NCBI GenBank assembly: GCA_029834535.1 | Contig: JAQMWT010000058.1 | Location: 1 to 64,000 of the forward strand | Length of the DNA: 64,000 nt | Origin: Chrysophaeum taylorii | Lineage: Eukaryota; Sar; Pelagophyceae; Pelagomonadales; Pelagomonadaceae | Direction of reading: 5' to 3' | In this document: piece by piece, positions 10,921 through 22,899 of the stretch | Numbering within the stretch: the stretch's first letter is position 1 | Layout of the letters: each line of letters starts with the position of its first letter | The notes under the pieces: generated by a model | Seen by the model: the letters and a program-made list of their open reading frames with translations, nothing else | Databases searched by the model: none | What the model was told of the DNA's origin: nothing | Made by a program: the position numbers and the translations under genes

Positions 10921-11959
10921 GTAGAGATAGCTTAAAGCAGCCGAAGCGCACTATCATGTAGTTCCTTTGCGATGGCCTTGACATAGGCTTGTCTGTCTTC
11001 AGGGGCCTTGCCAACACTTTGCTTGTACTGTCGATGGATACGTCGGCCTTCAGATTGTATTCCGTCCGGACCTATCGTGGCTGGAGAGCCATAGTTTAAC
11101 GACGTTTCGGTCGAAGCAGTGTAGAGGACTTCAGGATATGCGCAAGTGGCACAAGTGGCTGGGTAGAGTGGTCAGGTTCCCAACAACCAGGAGGGGTTCC
11201 TCATGAAGTACCTGGTGATACCGAGGTGGCAGGAGGTCCTCAGGATAGTTCGGCGGATGTAGCGCCAAACTCAGATGGCGTGATCGATGAGATGGGTGCC
11301 AGGTACAGTAAGGGTATTGCAATGGAGAGACACCAAACGCTGAAGCATGTTCCATGAACATAGCGACGAAGGCGGGAGGTCACGGAGAGGTCGGTGAGAG
11401 GTGTGGCGCTACTGGGATGCTGGATGCGCATTTGGTTTGCGAGAAAGCACCATCGAGTAAGGGGTAGCGAGATGAAGATCGGTGCGCAATGGGGAGCGTG
11501 TTTGACCAGCGAGCCGTTCCCCTCTGCAGGAGCCGTCCAGTGGATGCCACCAAGGTGTTGAGGGAGGAGAGGGTGGGTGATTTGAAATCGTGAAAGCGAT
11601 GTTGAAGGTCCCAGCGGAAGTCAGCGAGTTTACCGCCAGCGGCTTTATAGGCACCAACCGCGAAGCTTGAGCCGCCATTGACGTCATGGAGGAGCGCTTT
11701 ACGCTGGTTGGGGCGCTTAGTCCCGCATGCAGTTGAAGGTGGTCTTGAGAGAACGTCGTTGTAAGAAGGGAGAATTGGCGGTGGCGAAATGGTTGTCGTC
11801 GAGAAGTAGTGTCGTCAGCGGTGGTGAGGCGCGGATGTAGGCTTAGGAGAAGGAGGCGGAGTTGGCGACGGGCAGGAGCGGGCGCCCTCTCAGCATGAAC
11901 CCCTCTGCAACGCATCATCGGGGTCTTCATCGCGATGAGGCAATGTCGAAGGATGGCGG

Positions 11960-14110
11960 AGCGGAGCATCAGGTGGAGGCCATGTTCAGGATCCAAGGTG
12001 GAGCGGCGATCATGTAGGTGAAGGTCAGTTTATGTGATGCGAAGCTGGCCATTTTCAGGTTGGCAACAACAGCTTGATGGTCAACATGAGAAGAGACAAG
12101 TGGTTTTGGGAGTTGGCAGCAGCAGAGGCGAGATAGCGGCGCCGAGCAGGGCTCACTGTGGTGTTCATGAGGCTCAAAGAGGAGCACCGCCGCTGCCAAA
12201 GATCTTATGAGATCATGTTGAGGTGTTGCTAGTTGATTACGGAGAAACCTGTTGAGGACTGATGATGGCGTGGTACGTTCGAGTGAGCATTTGGCAATGT
12301 TGTATGATGGTGTGATCACAGCCCACGGGAAGTGGATGGCAGGTTCCACGATCTTGGCGCCACGGTAATGGGCATTGAGAAGGTTACGGAGGCGAGTAGA
12401 GGCGGAGGCGATAAAGCCTATGCTCTGTTCGACTTCGTGGTTAAAATGGTGAAGGTAAGGTGGGAAAGCAACAAGGTTGATGCCGTGTTCGACCCTGTAG
12501 GGAGTAATTATGTGTTGGCTGAAGTACGGGCGGAACGCGTGGGGGTATACTGTGCGTAGGTGCACATTGAGTTAAGTTCGGCGAAAGGAATACAGGTAGT
12601 CTAATGCTTGTGTAAATTCGGTGGCGTTAGTAGTGCGAGTGAAGTAGGCGAGTAGGAACTTCGATAGCAGTTCTTTGAAAACGACAATATGGGAGAAGCC
12701 GCCCCATTCAGAAGGTATGGTTACGTAGCCACCATCGCAAGCCCAGACTTCACCAGGTCGGTGGGTCTGTTCAAAGTTGGGCTTGGTTTCGTTAGTATGG
12801 GCGTGGCGGTGACGTTTGTTGTGGCAAATGCAGTCTATGCACATATCCCTGTAGGGAATATCGGATGCTGAGAAGCCAGGGCGAGCAAGAACGTCTGGGG
12901 CTTTGGCGGCAACGTTATCAGGACAGTGATGTACATTGTGGAAGCGGTTGGCGCGTTCTTTGGCATTTTGGTATTCGACGGTGCCATGGGCGAGTGATTT
13001 GCGAGGGATTGCTTTGACCGGGATGTGTTTCTTCCGACGGACATTGAATTTGAGCTCTGTGGATGCATCTAGTGATGGGGCATCAGGATCATCGCTAGTG
13101 TCAGCATCATCAGCAGTGGGAGTTATAGCAAGGGCTTCCTCAGGTGTTGTTCCTGAGGAACGGTAGTTTAACGACTTTTCGGTCCAGCTGCAGTTGGAAA
13201 TGTGACTCATGAATGCAGCCGCCTGAAAGATAGTGTCTGAGCTGTGACTGGAAAGAAGCAGTTCACAGGTGAGGAAGGTAGATACGTAAGTCTTCTTCAA
13301 GGTAGCACTGTCATGTTGAAAGGAAGGGTTCAACATAAGTGACTTCATATCGGCGACCACGCGACAGATGTGGGTGTAAAGGATGTGATAAGTGCCCGCA
13401 GGTAGAGCATTGCTGAGTAGGTCGCAGCATAAGTCTTTCTTCAATGAAAGTAAGAAGGACGTCTGGAAGCGAGTGTGGTTGTTGGCTTTGATAAGTTCGG
13501 CTCGCGTGGGGTAGCGGAGTTTGCCGTTGCGAGGGTCCAACAAGATGATATTGGCATATCCCCGGATAGTTGGCAATGGAGCCGACATAGAGTGAATTTT
13601 GGATCCGAGCTTGCGGTCGCTGCCGCGTAAGTAGCCAATATACCTGCTATGAGAAAGATGGTAATCTTCCAAGGAAAAATATCTGTCCTTGAAAGTGAAT
13701 TGGTCGGAGGATTGGTTGTATGAGAGACAGTCAGGCATAACAAGAGAGCACTGTTGGAGTAAGTTGCGGATGGCAGGGACAGTGTTGTGGGCTGCGTTGA
13801 CAAGGGGGTAGGCTTGCACTAGCCATAGGTATCCCTGAAACGAGTCGAGATGGAGCTTCTTATCGGCGGGATTATCGCTGGCGGTTAGGGTGTAAGTAGA
13901 TCCATATGCGTCAATGGAAGCCGGATATTTGCTTGCTTTGTTCTCAACTAGTAAGTTGCCATCAGAGTGGTGTCCACCGGTAAGAGTGTGGATATTGAAG
14001 GTAGATGAGGAAGTTGTAAGAAATAGCCTAGGAGCGGGCTGGTTAGTTTCGAAAATCGCAACATAGTAAGATACAGGTGTAGCGTTGTTCGGCGAGATTC
14101 TGGAGAACAA
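11960..14110 (-). pseudogene. Copia-1 pre-integrase and integrase region
   Basis: The longest open frame is 12572-14110 (512 codons). Its C-terminal half carries a Cys/His cluster (CIDCICHNKRH) and then GEVWACDGGYV and GGFSHIVVFKELLSKF, the start of a Copia integrase core with its first catalytic Asp. The second half of the core, PYRVEHGIN...FNHEVEQSIGF, lies at about 12490-12390 and includes the Glu of the DDE triad. A linker of about 0.9 kb leads to the reverse transcriptase. Fossil. Confidence 0.75.
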
Positions 14111-15097
14111 ATGGTATAGAGCGATAAATGCCTCGATACGGAGAGGATTTGATGATCCGGGTAGTGGCTGATTAGAGGACCTCTTGAACCCAAGGTGATG
14201 ATAGGAACACTCCGAGTGCGTTTTATGTGTATGTTGTTCGAAAGCTTGCTGTGAATGAAGCCTGAGGAAGAGTAGTTGAGGGTCTCAAGCTCATAGAAGC
14301 TTAACCGAACAGAGCCAGTACGAGAGTACAGGGGAAACGTCTTGGGGGAGTGAACCAGTGGTGGATCTGGGTAAGCGCGAACCCAGCCTTGAGACAGAGT
14401 CTTGGAGAGCCAGGGGGTTTTAGGCACGGAGTTAACGTCATCTGCTATTCCAAGAAGCGCTTCGGGTGCTGGTTCGGCCAGGACAGGATGTCCATGGGTC
14501 CAGTGTTGTACCTGCGAGCAATGCAGATCCATCGTTCCCGAGATTGATAATCGCCGCACAGATAGGTAGGGAAGCGGTCGACTACATCAACAGTGTAGTC
14601 CAGTGTGGCGTGAATGAGGTTAGCTACGGAGATGTGATCCCTGTGAATGCACTTGTGAGGGGGTGTCATCTCCGCAAGTAGAACTAAGGGTTTGAGTAGT
14701 TTGATGACAGATAGCATACTGTCAAAGAGGGAGTCATCGAGCAAACTGGCCAAGTCGGATGTTTTGGTGCTCTTGAGAAGGTTTCGGTTGGTACAAGTGG
14801 AGTGATTTCTATCACATCACAGTAAAAATTCCGTCTTTCATCCTCCGTTATAGACTGGAGATGATTGAGGAAGGAGGGTGGAGATTCGAAGATAATAATC
14901 TTTGGAAAGTGTTTGCGCAGCATGCGTACAAGCGTTTCGTCGGACTCAACAGCAATCTTAACGTGGATGTTTAAGCCCAAGTCATTGGTGGCCTGTGACA
15001 GGAACGCAGGTGTTGACAATCCAGAGCATAGTAACATGACAGTTGGTTTGCGAGAGCCATTGTTGGTAGTTGATAGGAATGCTGGACGGGTGCGTAG

Positions 15098-18000
15098 TCA
15101 GGTGAGAGGTGGAGTGTTGTTTCTTACATATTCATTCTGCTTCCGAAGGTTGAGAAGTAGAGTACGCAGCCACGGTCGAGTTTTGAGCTTGGTGACCAGG
15201 TAATTGTAATAGTGGCAAAGGTCACGGTTTTCGTTGTACCTCTTCAGCGGGGAGGATAGTGAGCGTAGTTCAAGGTTCCTATCGCGTGCAAGTGTGTAGG
15301 GTAGACACGGTAGTGCAGGGAGGTCGTGGTCGACGTAGTGAATGGGCACATGCACGTCTTTATCAAGTAAGCTAGTGAGGTGCGACATATTTGGTTGTTC
15401 ACTGTCATTGAGAGTGACAGTTAGCTGAGCCTTGTTCCACTCAGGGGCACTTAGGATGAACAAGTGTCGACCCTGCACTGGTTTGAGGAATAGGGCATAG
15501 TCAAGCTTGACGTAGCCAATGCCTGGGTGAGCAGGTAAAGGGGATACTATATTTTTCGTAACCATGATATGCGATACCTGCTGTTGTCCAGTGGCAGTTT
15601 GGACAACTGGGGCACATTTAGCGTCTACGGGAACAATGTGATTCGGTAAAGCAAAATCAAATGTGGTCATCAGCGAGATGGAAGCACAACTGTCCAAGTA
15701 TAGAAATTGAAAATGTAGGGGAAGATTATGGTCTCTCCGGTATTTGGTGAGAAAAGCGTTTTCGCAGGGTACACTGGTAGAAGGAATGCTGGCTGCGAAC
15801 AAATTAGTTTGAGTGAGCAGTTTTGAGGTGACCACAACTTGTGAAAGGGTAATAGGAACGACGGGCGCGGTAGGTTCCCCGTTGTCCTTGCCGAGACCGT
15901 TGTTAAGATCGAAGGGTGAAAGATCTTGTGGATTGCTCGACAATGTAGTATTGGTCGCTGCTTGATCGGAACTCCTTCGGCACACTGCTGCAGTGACATG
16001 TGACGAGAGCTCCGTAAGTCGCTCAGGTGACAATTTTGCTATGGCGTCAGCATTAAAATTGACTGATTCCGCGGCAGCAGTGGCTGGTGAAGAGCTGGTG
16101 CCACTTGTCTTAGGTGGAGTAGAGGTGTTGGGTGCAGACACGGTAGATTGGTCTTCCCCATAGTCTAACGACGTTTCGGTCGAAAGCAGATGTATGTCAA
16201 CATTCCGAACGATATCTTCGGCATAGGAAAGTTGATCATTTAAGCGGGGCAAGTCTGTATTGTCGTCTGGGTTAGACGTAGTGGCGATAATATCTGCAGA
16301 TTGCAACAATGTTTTAGATAGCTTTGTAATCTTATCTTGCCGCTGAGGGGTAGTGGTAGTTTGATAGACGTATTTGGAGAGCTCCCGGAATTGATCTTTG
16401 AGTGCATGCATAGTATGCTTAGTGCGATCTAACAATTTCATATCAGATCGAGAAGGTCTGTCAAAGGTGCGAGCATACACAGGGCGATCGTCAGATTGAC
16501 CAGGACTGCGGGCTCTGGTGACATAAGAGTCACCGGATCGGTAGTAGCTAAGATCGTTGGGCGAGAAGGGCTGACTAGCGTCTTTTGAGTTACGTTGGCG
16601 TCGAGCATTAAATGTGAGTTTCGACTGTCGTCCAATGGCTGAATTGGCAAGTGACGCAAGTAAATGTGCTGCGTGCGCCAGTTCAGTGTCGGTGGAGTCC
16701 AGCAGTTGAGTTAGCAGTAATTTGGGCTTTTTATGTGTGGACAACCCTCCTACGTGAGGGATCCAAGAGACTGGCGGTTCTAGGCGTCGTTTGTCGCTTG
16801 TGGTATAGGACACTGGGTTGTAGAGGTCCAGTGCGCACTCAAGAATAGCAGAGGAGTCAGAAGGGTGACATAGTCTGTTGGCTTCAGGTTGCGCTCTAGT
16901 GGAGGTGCGTGTTTCATAGATGAGGCACCAGTCGACCCATCCTCTATCGTAACGATTGTTGCTGGTGTTATCGGCAAAATGGCGGTGAACTTCTTCATAA
17001 ATTTTACTGCAGAGCGTGGATTGATCAAACTGTAGGTCGGTTTCTTCCTGATTAAGTTGGAAAGAAAGATGTCTGAAGGACTGCACGCATTCAATGAAGA
17101 CATGTACATACCAGTTGGGGTTATACACAACAGTATTGAATTGCTGTTTTAGATATGAAACGTCATTACTAGAGACTGTTTCGTCGAGGTTAAAGGCAAT
17201 GAGCATGATAGCTCGGGTTTTATTAGGATGATAGTGCCGGTTGTATACCTCGGTAATGGCTGGCCAGGCCGCAAGAGCGGGTTTACCCACACTTTCGTGA
17301 TTGAAAAAGGTATACAAAAAGGTGGCATAGGTAGATTGGTAGGTTTGCCAATCGGCATGTGAAAGGGCAAAGGTGGACACTGGAGCGTTAATTCTTGCAT
17401 CAAAGGCAAGTTCACGAGGATGCTCGCGATTGAGCTCCCGTTCTAACTAACTTCAGACCTCTCCCGAGCATGGGAGCCAGGCCGGACCGACATGAGCCAG
17501 TCCGGAATCACGGGCCTGCAGACGAGGAGCGCCGAAAGGTCGTTCGGCGGAGAGTGACCATCAAGCTTGTCGCCATGCGACGAGGAGACCGCGATGTGAC
17601 TGACAACCAACTCGTCGATAACCTTCCGTCTGCGCCCCCCGGCCATACCCCGTCCCACTGCGAACGTTCCGGCTGCCAACCGGCCCGCCCGGGAGGCGAA
17701 TAGGTGCCAACCTACGCCGGGAGGGCGGATGCCCTCGCAAGGCTCAGGATTCATGAGGCACCGTCCTCCATCGCAACCGCAGTCGGCGACCAGGGTAAGC
17801 GATACTGAGCTCCCGTTCAGCGTCTAAGAACAAGTTTTTTATTTCTGGGCGAAGGGCTTTGACCTCATTATTATAGCAAACAGTGGCCAACTGTGCTACT
17901 TCACGGTCAAGTAAGTTAGGGAACGCCTCAGATGTGAAGTGCCAGCTCTGATATTCAGGAGGCAGGTCTTCAACATCTGGGAGGTGGAATTCCTCTACTC

Positions 18001-18300
18001 TGGCGTGTTGCGCCAGGCCCGGAATACCCGGTCGAGAATCCTATTGCGCTTGACTTCATAGTCAGGGCAGGACCTCGTATAAGCCTCATACGAGTCGTAC
18101 TCGAAGAGGGCTCCTGCGTGGTGGAAGCGCAGTAGTTGCCTAGTATGTCTCACTTAAAGTGAGACCTTGCGGCTTTGGGTTTGAAATCAGTTCCCATCGC
18201 TGAGGTACTCAACAACAGGGGCTTCTAATTTCAAAATATCCGCACCAGTGACTGCTTTGGGTGCGGCTCTTGCTGCTCGTTCCGCCATGAAGACGGTGAC
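15098..18300 (-). pseudogene. Copia-1 gag and protease region
   Basis: An open frame of 760 codons at 15098-17380 contains a long hydrophilic gag-like part and then, at about 15700-15640, YLDSCASISLM, an aspartic-protease active site of the form D-S-C-A. The gag continues upstream of the SINE-like insertion: text such as YQSWHFTSEAFPNLLDREV at about 17960-17910 is in the same sense, and a Met-rich start lies near 18290. The Ala/Thr/Ser-rich linker at about 16000-16160 carries one copy of a recurring TETSLxYG word. Fossil. Confidence 0.7.
17444..17805 (-). mobile_element. SINE-like retroposon, copy 2, with 13-bp target duplication
   Basis: A 362-bp element in minus orientation, flanked exactly by TGAGCTCCCGTTC at 17431-17443 and 17806-17818. 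It is closely similar, in reverse complement, to 57172-57539. Its 3' end (plus-strand left side) is CTAACTAACTTCAGACC, that is GGTCTGAAGTTAGTTAG on its own strand, a short tandem tail. Long target duplications, a tandem tail and the 5'-truncated sister at 29892 fit a retroposon mobilised by a LINE. It carries no protein: a 103-codon frame in it is fortuitous. It interrupts the Copia-1 gag and is therefore younger. Confidence 0.8.
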
Positions 18301-18796
18301 GTGAACCTATAGTTCAGTCATAGAACAGTTGACACAGTTAGACATTCTAAGGGGGTCTCTCTAACGGTGTCTATGTACACTCATCAGGTAAAGCAATGGA
18401 AGTGCCTATGTGGCAACTGTGCAAAACTGTGGTTCCTGCCAGTGTTCAAGGGGCATACACTGAACAGGCAGTTGGTAAGGGGGTGCTCGGAGAGCGGCAT
18501 GTTGTGTACTATCGTGGAGCATCCAAAAAGAGGACATACCCAAAATATTCCAAGCGCGCGTGCAACCAATACAGGACTTGTACAGACTACACACACACTG
18601 ACACTTTCACGACAATACGATACTATAAACAAGCACACAGGGGGTGCGCAGTCTTAACGTGTGCGATGTAGCTATGTACAAACCCATGTTATAGCGTATA
18701 CAAACAATTGTGTTGCATGGCGAGGCTAGATCGGCGCGGTAACGATCCAAAACCCAATGGTAAACGTGCATGCAACACATGATCTCTCAGGACCCC

Positions 18797-18811
18797 GCTG
18801 GGCCCATAACC
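18797..18811 (-). other. Copia-1 primer-binding site, initiator-tRNA half
   Basis: On the minus strand GGTTATGGGCCCAGC follows immediately after the LTR end (...CTCTGCA). It is complementary to the anticodon arm of initiator tRNA-Met (GCTGGGCCCATAACC), the unusual internal half-tRNA primer known from Drosophila copia. This fixes the LTR boundary and the orientation of Copia-1. Confidence 0.8.
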
Positions 18812-18954
18812 TGCAGAGTATTCCGCTAGGCAGTGGTTAGATCACTGAGAGACCATCCCGTCTCACCGCGTGAGTCTGGCAATCTGGTAGGTTTATTACT
18901 ACGTACTCGCGGGACGCGCTAGACCAGGATGATGAGCATGAGCACAGATCAGAC
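18812..18954 (-). repeat. Copia-1 5' LTR, inner part
   Basis: The LTR begins on the plus strand with TGCAGAG directly next to the primer-binding site. It runs to 18954, where Copia-2 interrupts it, and resumes at 24084-24155, ending TTTTGCA. Together the two parts make about 215 bp with TG...CA ends. A second copy expected beyond the RNase H region was not found. Confidence 0.65.
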
Positions 18955-19078
18955 CGCATGAGTGTCATGTGTGTATGAAGTGAACGTGGCATGTGACCTA
19001 GTGTCAGGACAGGAGACGTGGCGCGTGCGTGGCGCGTGCGTGGTGTGTCAGTGGCGTGTCACTGGGACAGGCTGGTGC
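18955..19078 (-). repeat. Copia-2 3' LTR
   Basis: 124 bp nearly identical to 23961-24083. On the minus strand it is preceded by a purine-rich tract (GGATGGGGAGG at about 19089-19079), the expected polypurine primer. The LTR ends are not a perfect TG...CA pair, so the boundaries may be off by a few bases. Confidence 0.7.
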
Positions 19079-19098
19079 CTCCCCATCCAGCGAAGCGA

Positions 19099-20473
19099 TC
19101 AGGTGCGAAGAGAGGGCTGCAGGAGGCACGTGAAAGGAGCGAAGCGCAGCGGAAGGGCGCGAAAAGAACAAGAGCAGAGCGAGGTAGGACCTCCCCACGA
19201 GTCTAGGACATGACCGGTGAGGAAGGCAGTATCGTGGTCGAAGAGGTCAGCGTCCTCGTTGGAAACGAAGACGTTGGCGTAATTGAGCTTGGCCTTGACG
19301 TACGTGTAGGCACGGTCGTACGTATCAACTGCGCAAATGAGGGCATTGAGGGCGATACGCAGATGGCGCAAGTTAGGCGACAGAAGACGGCGACGGACGA
19401 TCTTCAGTGCCGGTTGGTTATCACACCAGACCGTGGTGCGAGGCGGCCGGACCCCTTCGAGGGTCTGGATGAGGTGGCGCACGCCAAGAAGGCGACGGAC
19501 AGTGTGAGACAGGGCTAAGATGGCAATCTCAGGCGTGCTGTGGCATGTCGCAGAGACGCGCCGACTGGCCCCGGAGACGCAGGCCCCCTGGAGGAGAACG
19601 GCACCACCGAGGCGCGAGAGGGCAGAGCCGTGCGCACCGCGAGCGAGCTCACAGCCAAGACTCTCGTCCGCATAAGCAGAGAGGTGGAAGGCGCCTCGGT
19701 AGGCAGCAGAAAACAGGATGCCAAGGTCCCGGTGAGCCGCGAGCCAGCGCAGGGCACGGTCGAGGGCCCGAGCGTGGCGCTCGGACCACGTTTACGGCGG
19801 TGGCCAGGACGTGAACCGTGCGCGCGAAGGTGGGCAACGTCGCCCGCGTGAACATGAGCAGACCAAGGGCCTCGCGTGGGTTGATGGCGAGCGCGGTACG
19901 GACGTCGCCGCTGTCGGCCGTCTTGTCGGGCACGTTGGGGTCGACGTTGAAGTCCAGGTGCATCGGTGTGGCAGGCCCGACCGTGATCGAGCCGTAGCCG
20001 AGGTGACCGAGGACCTTGTCGATGTACGGGCGCTGGTGGGCGAAGACAGAGCCATCGGCACGGTAGTCGAGGGTGATGCCGCAGATGTCGTGAGCGACGT
20101 CTTCCGTCATGACAAAACGGTCGCTGAGCGCAGCGTACTTCAGCCACGGCGTCCGGTTGGCCCGCGAGCGGAATGTTGTCGACAACGCTGATGAGTACCG
20201 TCGGCGGCCCAGTATCTTCATAGCGGTAGAAGAAGCAGGGGTGGTACGGCGATTCGAGGAAGCCAAGAAGGCCGAGGTACTCGACGAACGTCTCATACCA
20301 CTTGCGGCCCGCATGGGGCTGGCCGTAGACAGGCTTGAGCGTGAGCCACAGCGACCGAGCCGGGTCGTATCGTTGGTCCGAGGAAGGTCTGCCATGTAGT
20401 CGCCGATGTGGCGAGGCGGGCGCATGTAGCGGCGCTCATGAGGCAGGAGTGGTGAGATTGGAGGTAGGCGCAC
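19099..20473 (-). pseudogene. Copia-2 RNase H and reverse transcriptase C-terminal region
   Basis: Minus-strand open pieces at 19099-19482 and 19649-20473. The latter has LDYRADGSVFAHQRPYIDKVLGHLGYG, a typical Copia segment between reverse transcriptase and RNase H (LG..I.....G.I...Q..Y....L). The former has TVWCDNQPALKI and HLRIALNALI, the RNase H D-N-x-A block and its following helix. Fossil, not intact. Confidence 0.65.
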
Positions 20474-21114
20474 CGAGCGTCCCCAGCGCAGGCGACATAG
20501 CCGTAGCGGTTGCAGACGGCCACGAAGACGAGCACGGCATTGTTGTCAGCGCATGGCGACGCGTACGAGGGTGAAACCGCAGTGACGGTACAAGGCGCAT
20601 CGTCGTGGTCCTCCGGGACGGCGAGCGCATGCGCAGTCTCGGTCCGTTTGGCTTGAGCCCCGTCGTAGCAGAAGCGAACCTTCTGCGTGCCATCGCGCTT
20701 GACGGCGAGGGCGGTAATGCAGCCGACGACCACGGCGTCATCAGAGACGTCACGGGCGGCTACAACGCGGATGGCCTCGAATTGGAAGAAGGCGCCGTGT
20801 TCCTTGAGGACGGCCGCCGTCCAGCCAGGCGCGTCCGGGCGGCCACGGGCCTCCCGAAGGGATCGGGGGCCGTCGGGTCGGGGGTCCGTAGTCGAAGACG
20901 AAGGTCGAGGGCGGCGCCTCGTGCCAAAGGGCAGGGTCCTGATCGTCGTCGAACAAGCCCGGGCCCGGTAGCGGGGCGTGGTCGGGGCGGGTTCGCCCGC
21001 CGACGTCGCGGTCGCGTACGCCTGCGCAATCTTGCAGGCTTGGGTCAAGGTAGGGGTGGGGGGCGGCGTCGGGGCGCCGGCGTCCGCGAGCGGGGCTGTG
21101 GCCGCTGCACGCAA
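20293..21114 (-). pseudogene. Copia-2 reverse transcriptase region
   Basis: The translation includes GTQKVRFCYDGAQAKRTETAH and then RYGYVACAGDARCAYLQS, matching the Copia pattern in which a K.R.C.D/G line is followed by D...AYL. The antisense frames here are shadows caused by high GC content. Fossil. Confidence 0.6.
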
Positions 21115-21365
21115 GCTGTCGAGAGGGTGCGGAGCAAGTCGGTCGTAACAGGCGTGCCCGGTGCGGCGAGGAAGCGGACGGTCGCGGTCGTGCGCACGAG
21201 GCGAAGGTCGTCCTGGACGCAGCCCGATCGCGGCGCTGGAACAACGTAGACGGCCCGGGACCGGCCTCGGGCCGACATCCTAGGTATATCCCGATCAATG
21301 CGCGTGCGGTGCTCTTCGCGGCGTCGACGCGGTAGGCAACGAGCGAGCCGTAGGGCGCCATGCCG

Positions 21366-22742
21366 CTAATGTCCTCGTGCTCGCCGATGTAGCCGCCGAC
21401 GACGTTCACCTGACGGACGGCGTAGAGGTAGGAATAGCCCCAGAATTTGGGATGGAGCACGTTCCGGACCAGACGTCGTTGGCGCGCGCCACGTCCAGAA
21501 TCCGGATGTGGGCGCTCTCGGCGGCGTTGGCGTTCGGGGACAACGTACTCGACGGCGAGGCTGGACGCGGCGGCCGCGGAGCGAAAGCTTGGGTTGTCGA
21601 GCTCGCCCCCAAGTCCGCGCGGAGGGTAGTTGGGTGCAGCCCAGCCGCGCGCGCGGACGCGAGGAGCACGGGGAGCTCCCCGCCGCGTCGCTTTTCTTGG
21701 CAATGAGCGAGCTCGCCAGGCGAGCCGGGCGCCGAAAGGCGAAGTCGAGGCCATATCGCGCCCCTCCGAGTGTCGGCGGGTTGAAGGGGCCTTGGAAGTC
21801 GACCTCAACGACGGCCCCGTCGGGTGCCGTGGTCGCGCTCGTCGTCATGGAATGCGTGGGCGCCTTGCGTAAGCGGTCGAGGGTGCAGCAGATGGGGTGC
21901 CGGCTTGACAGAAGGCCGAGCCGCTTCAGGGCGGCGTCCCGGCGATCATCGCTGGCGTGGCCGAGCATCTGATGGGCGCTGACGTCGTCGAAGCGGAGGC
22001 CCGGCATGAGGACCGGGTCGACCGGCCGTGCGCTCGGGTGCTGCAGCATTGCCGCCCTAACGGCATGGCTCGACGCCACAGCAGCCATAGCGCCGGCCAA
22101 GACCGCGGTCGCGACGAGGGAGGAGACGAAAGCCGAGCGAGCCATAGACAGCGCGCGGCGCGAGCCGGCGACCGGCAGCGGCGGCGGCGGCGGCGGCGGG
22201 GGCCGCGGCGGTGACGGCCGCAGTGCCGGCCGTCGCCGGTTCGGTCCCCGTGCGCCGGGTGATGAGCACGTAGTCCTTTCCTCGCTTGATGAGGGGGATG
22301 ATCTTGCCGTCGCTCGTCTCGAGGCGAGGGCGCGACCCGCTGATGAAGCGCCCCCCGCTCTTGTCGAACTGGTCGACCGAGAAGAGCCGCGGGAGCGAGG
22401 GCGTAATGGCTGCAGCGATGGTGACGTCGATGTGTCCGTCCGTAGTCTGGAGCGTGACGTTCTCGATGACGTGTCCACTGACAGCGTGGCTGTGGCGTCC
22501 ACCGTCGAAGAAGCCGCCCGGGAGCCAGGACAGCCACGTCTTCGTGTAGGAGACCACCGTGCTGTACTCGGGCCGCGTGTGGTTGTCGCAGGCGGAGTCG
22601 ACGAGCCACTCCTCGTAGTCGTCTGGTGGCGCCGCGCGGGCACGGGCTGCCCGCGCCGTGGTGCTGCACAGGAGCGGGAATGAGACAGTGCGGAGGACGC
22701 ATGCAAGGCCGGGGACGAGGAGGAGAGCGGGCAGCGCAACAC
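21366..22742 (-). pseudogene. Copia-2 protease, pre-integrase and integrase region
   Basis: At about 22615-22595 LVDSACDNH is the aspartic-protease active site (D-S-A form), continued by TWLSWLPGG and HVIENVTLQTTDGH. At about 21980-21850 SAHQMLGHASDDRRDAALKRLG is the GAG-pre-integrase H..LGH block, with a Cys-containing finger. At about 21810-21730 VEVDFQGPF...GGARYGLDFAF is the integrase core start with its first Asp. Fossil with several breaks. Confidence 0.65.
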
Positions 22743-22899
22743 GGCCGTCGAGGCAGAGACCGAGCATAGCCCCGGCGGCCACGAAGAGCAACGTCAACGT
22801 CAGGTGAAGGGCGCCGGAGAGACCAACGGTGGCTCGATGCCGCGCGCCATAAAGGCGCGCGCCGATGGTGTAACCGGTCCGACAGGCGTCGGTGGTGCG

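Noticed and set aside
18797-18830. tRNA gene
   Set aside because: Only the anticodon arm of initiator tRNA is matched, with no acceptor stem or T arm. It is an LTR-element primer-binding site.
20605-21249. Plus-strand Arg/Gly-rich frames across Copia-2 (also 22006-22683, 23217-23609)
   Set aside because: They are shadows of the minus-strand Copia-2 coding sequence caused by high GC content; the composition is low-complexity and no domains are visible.
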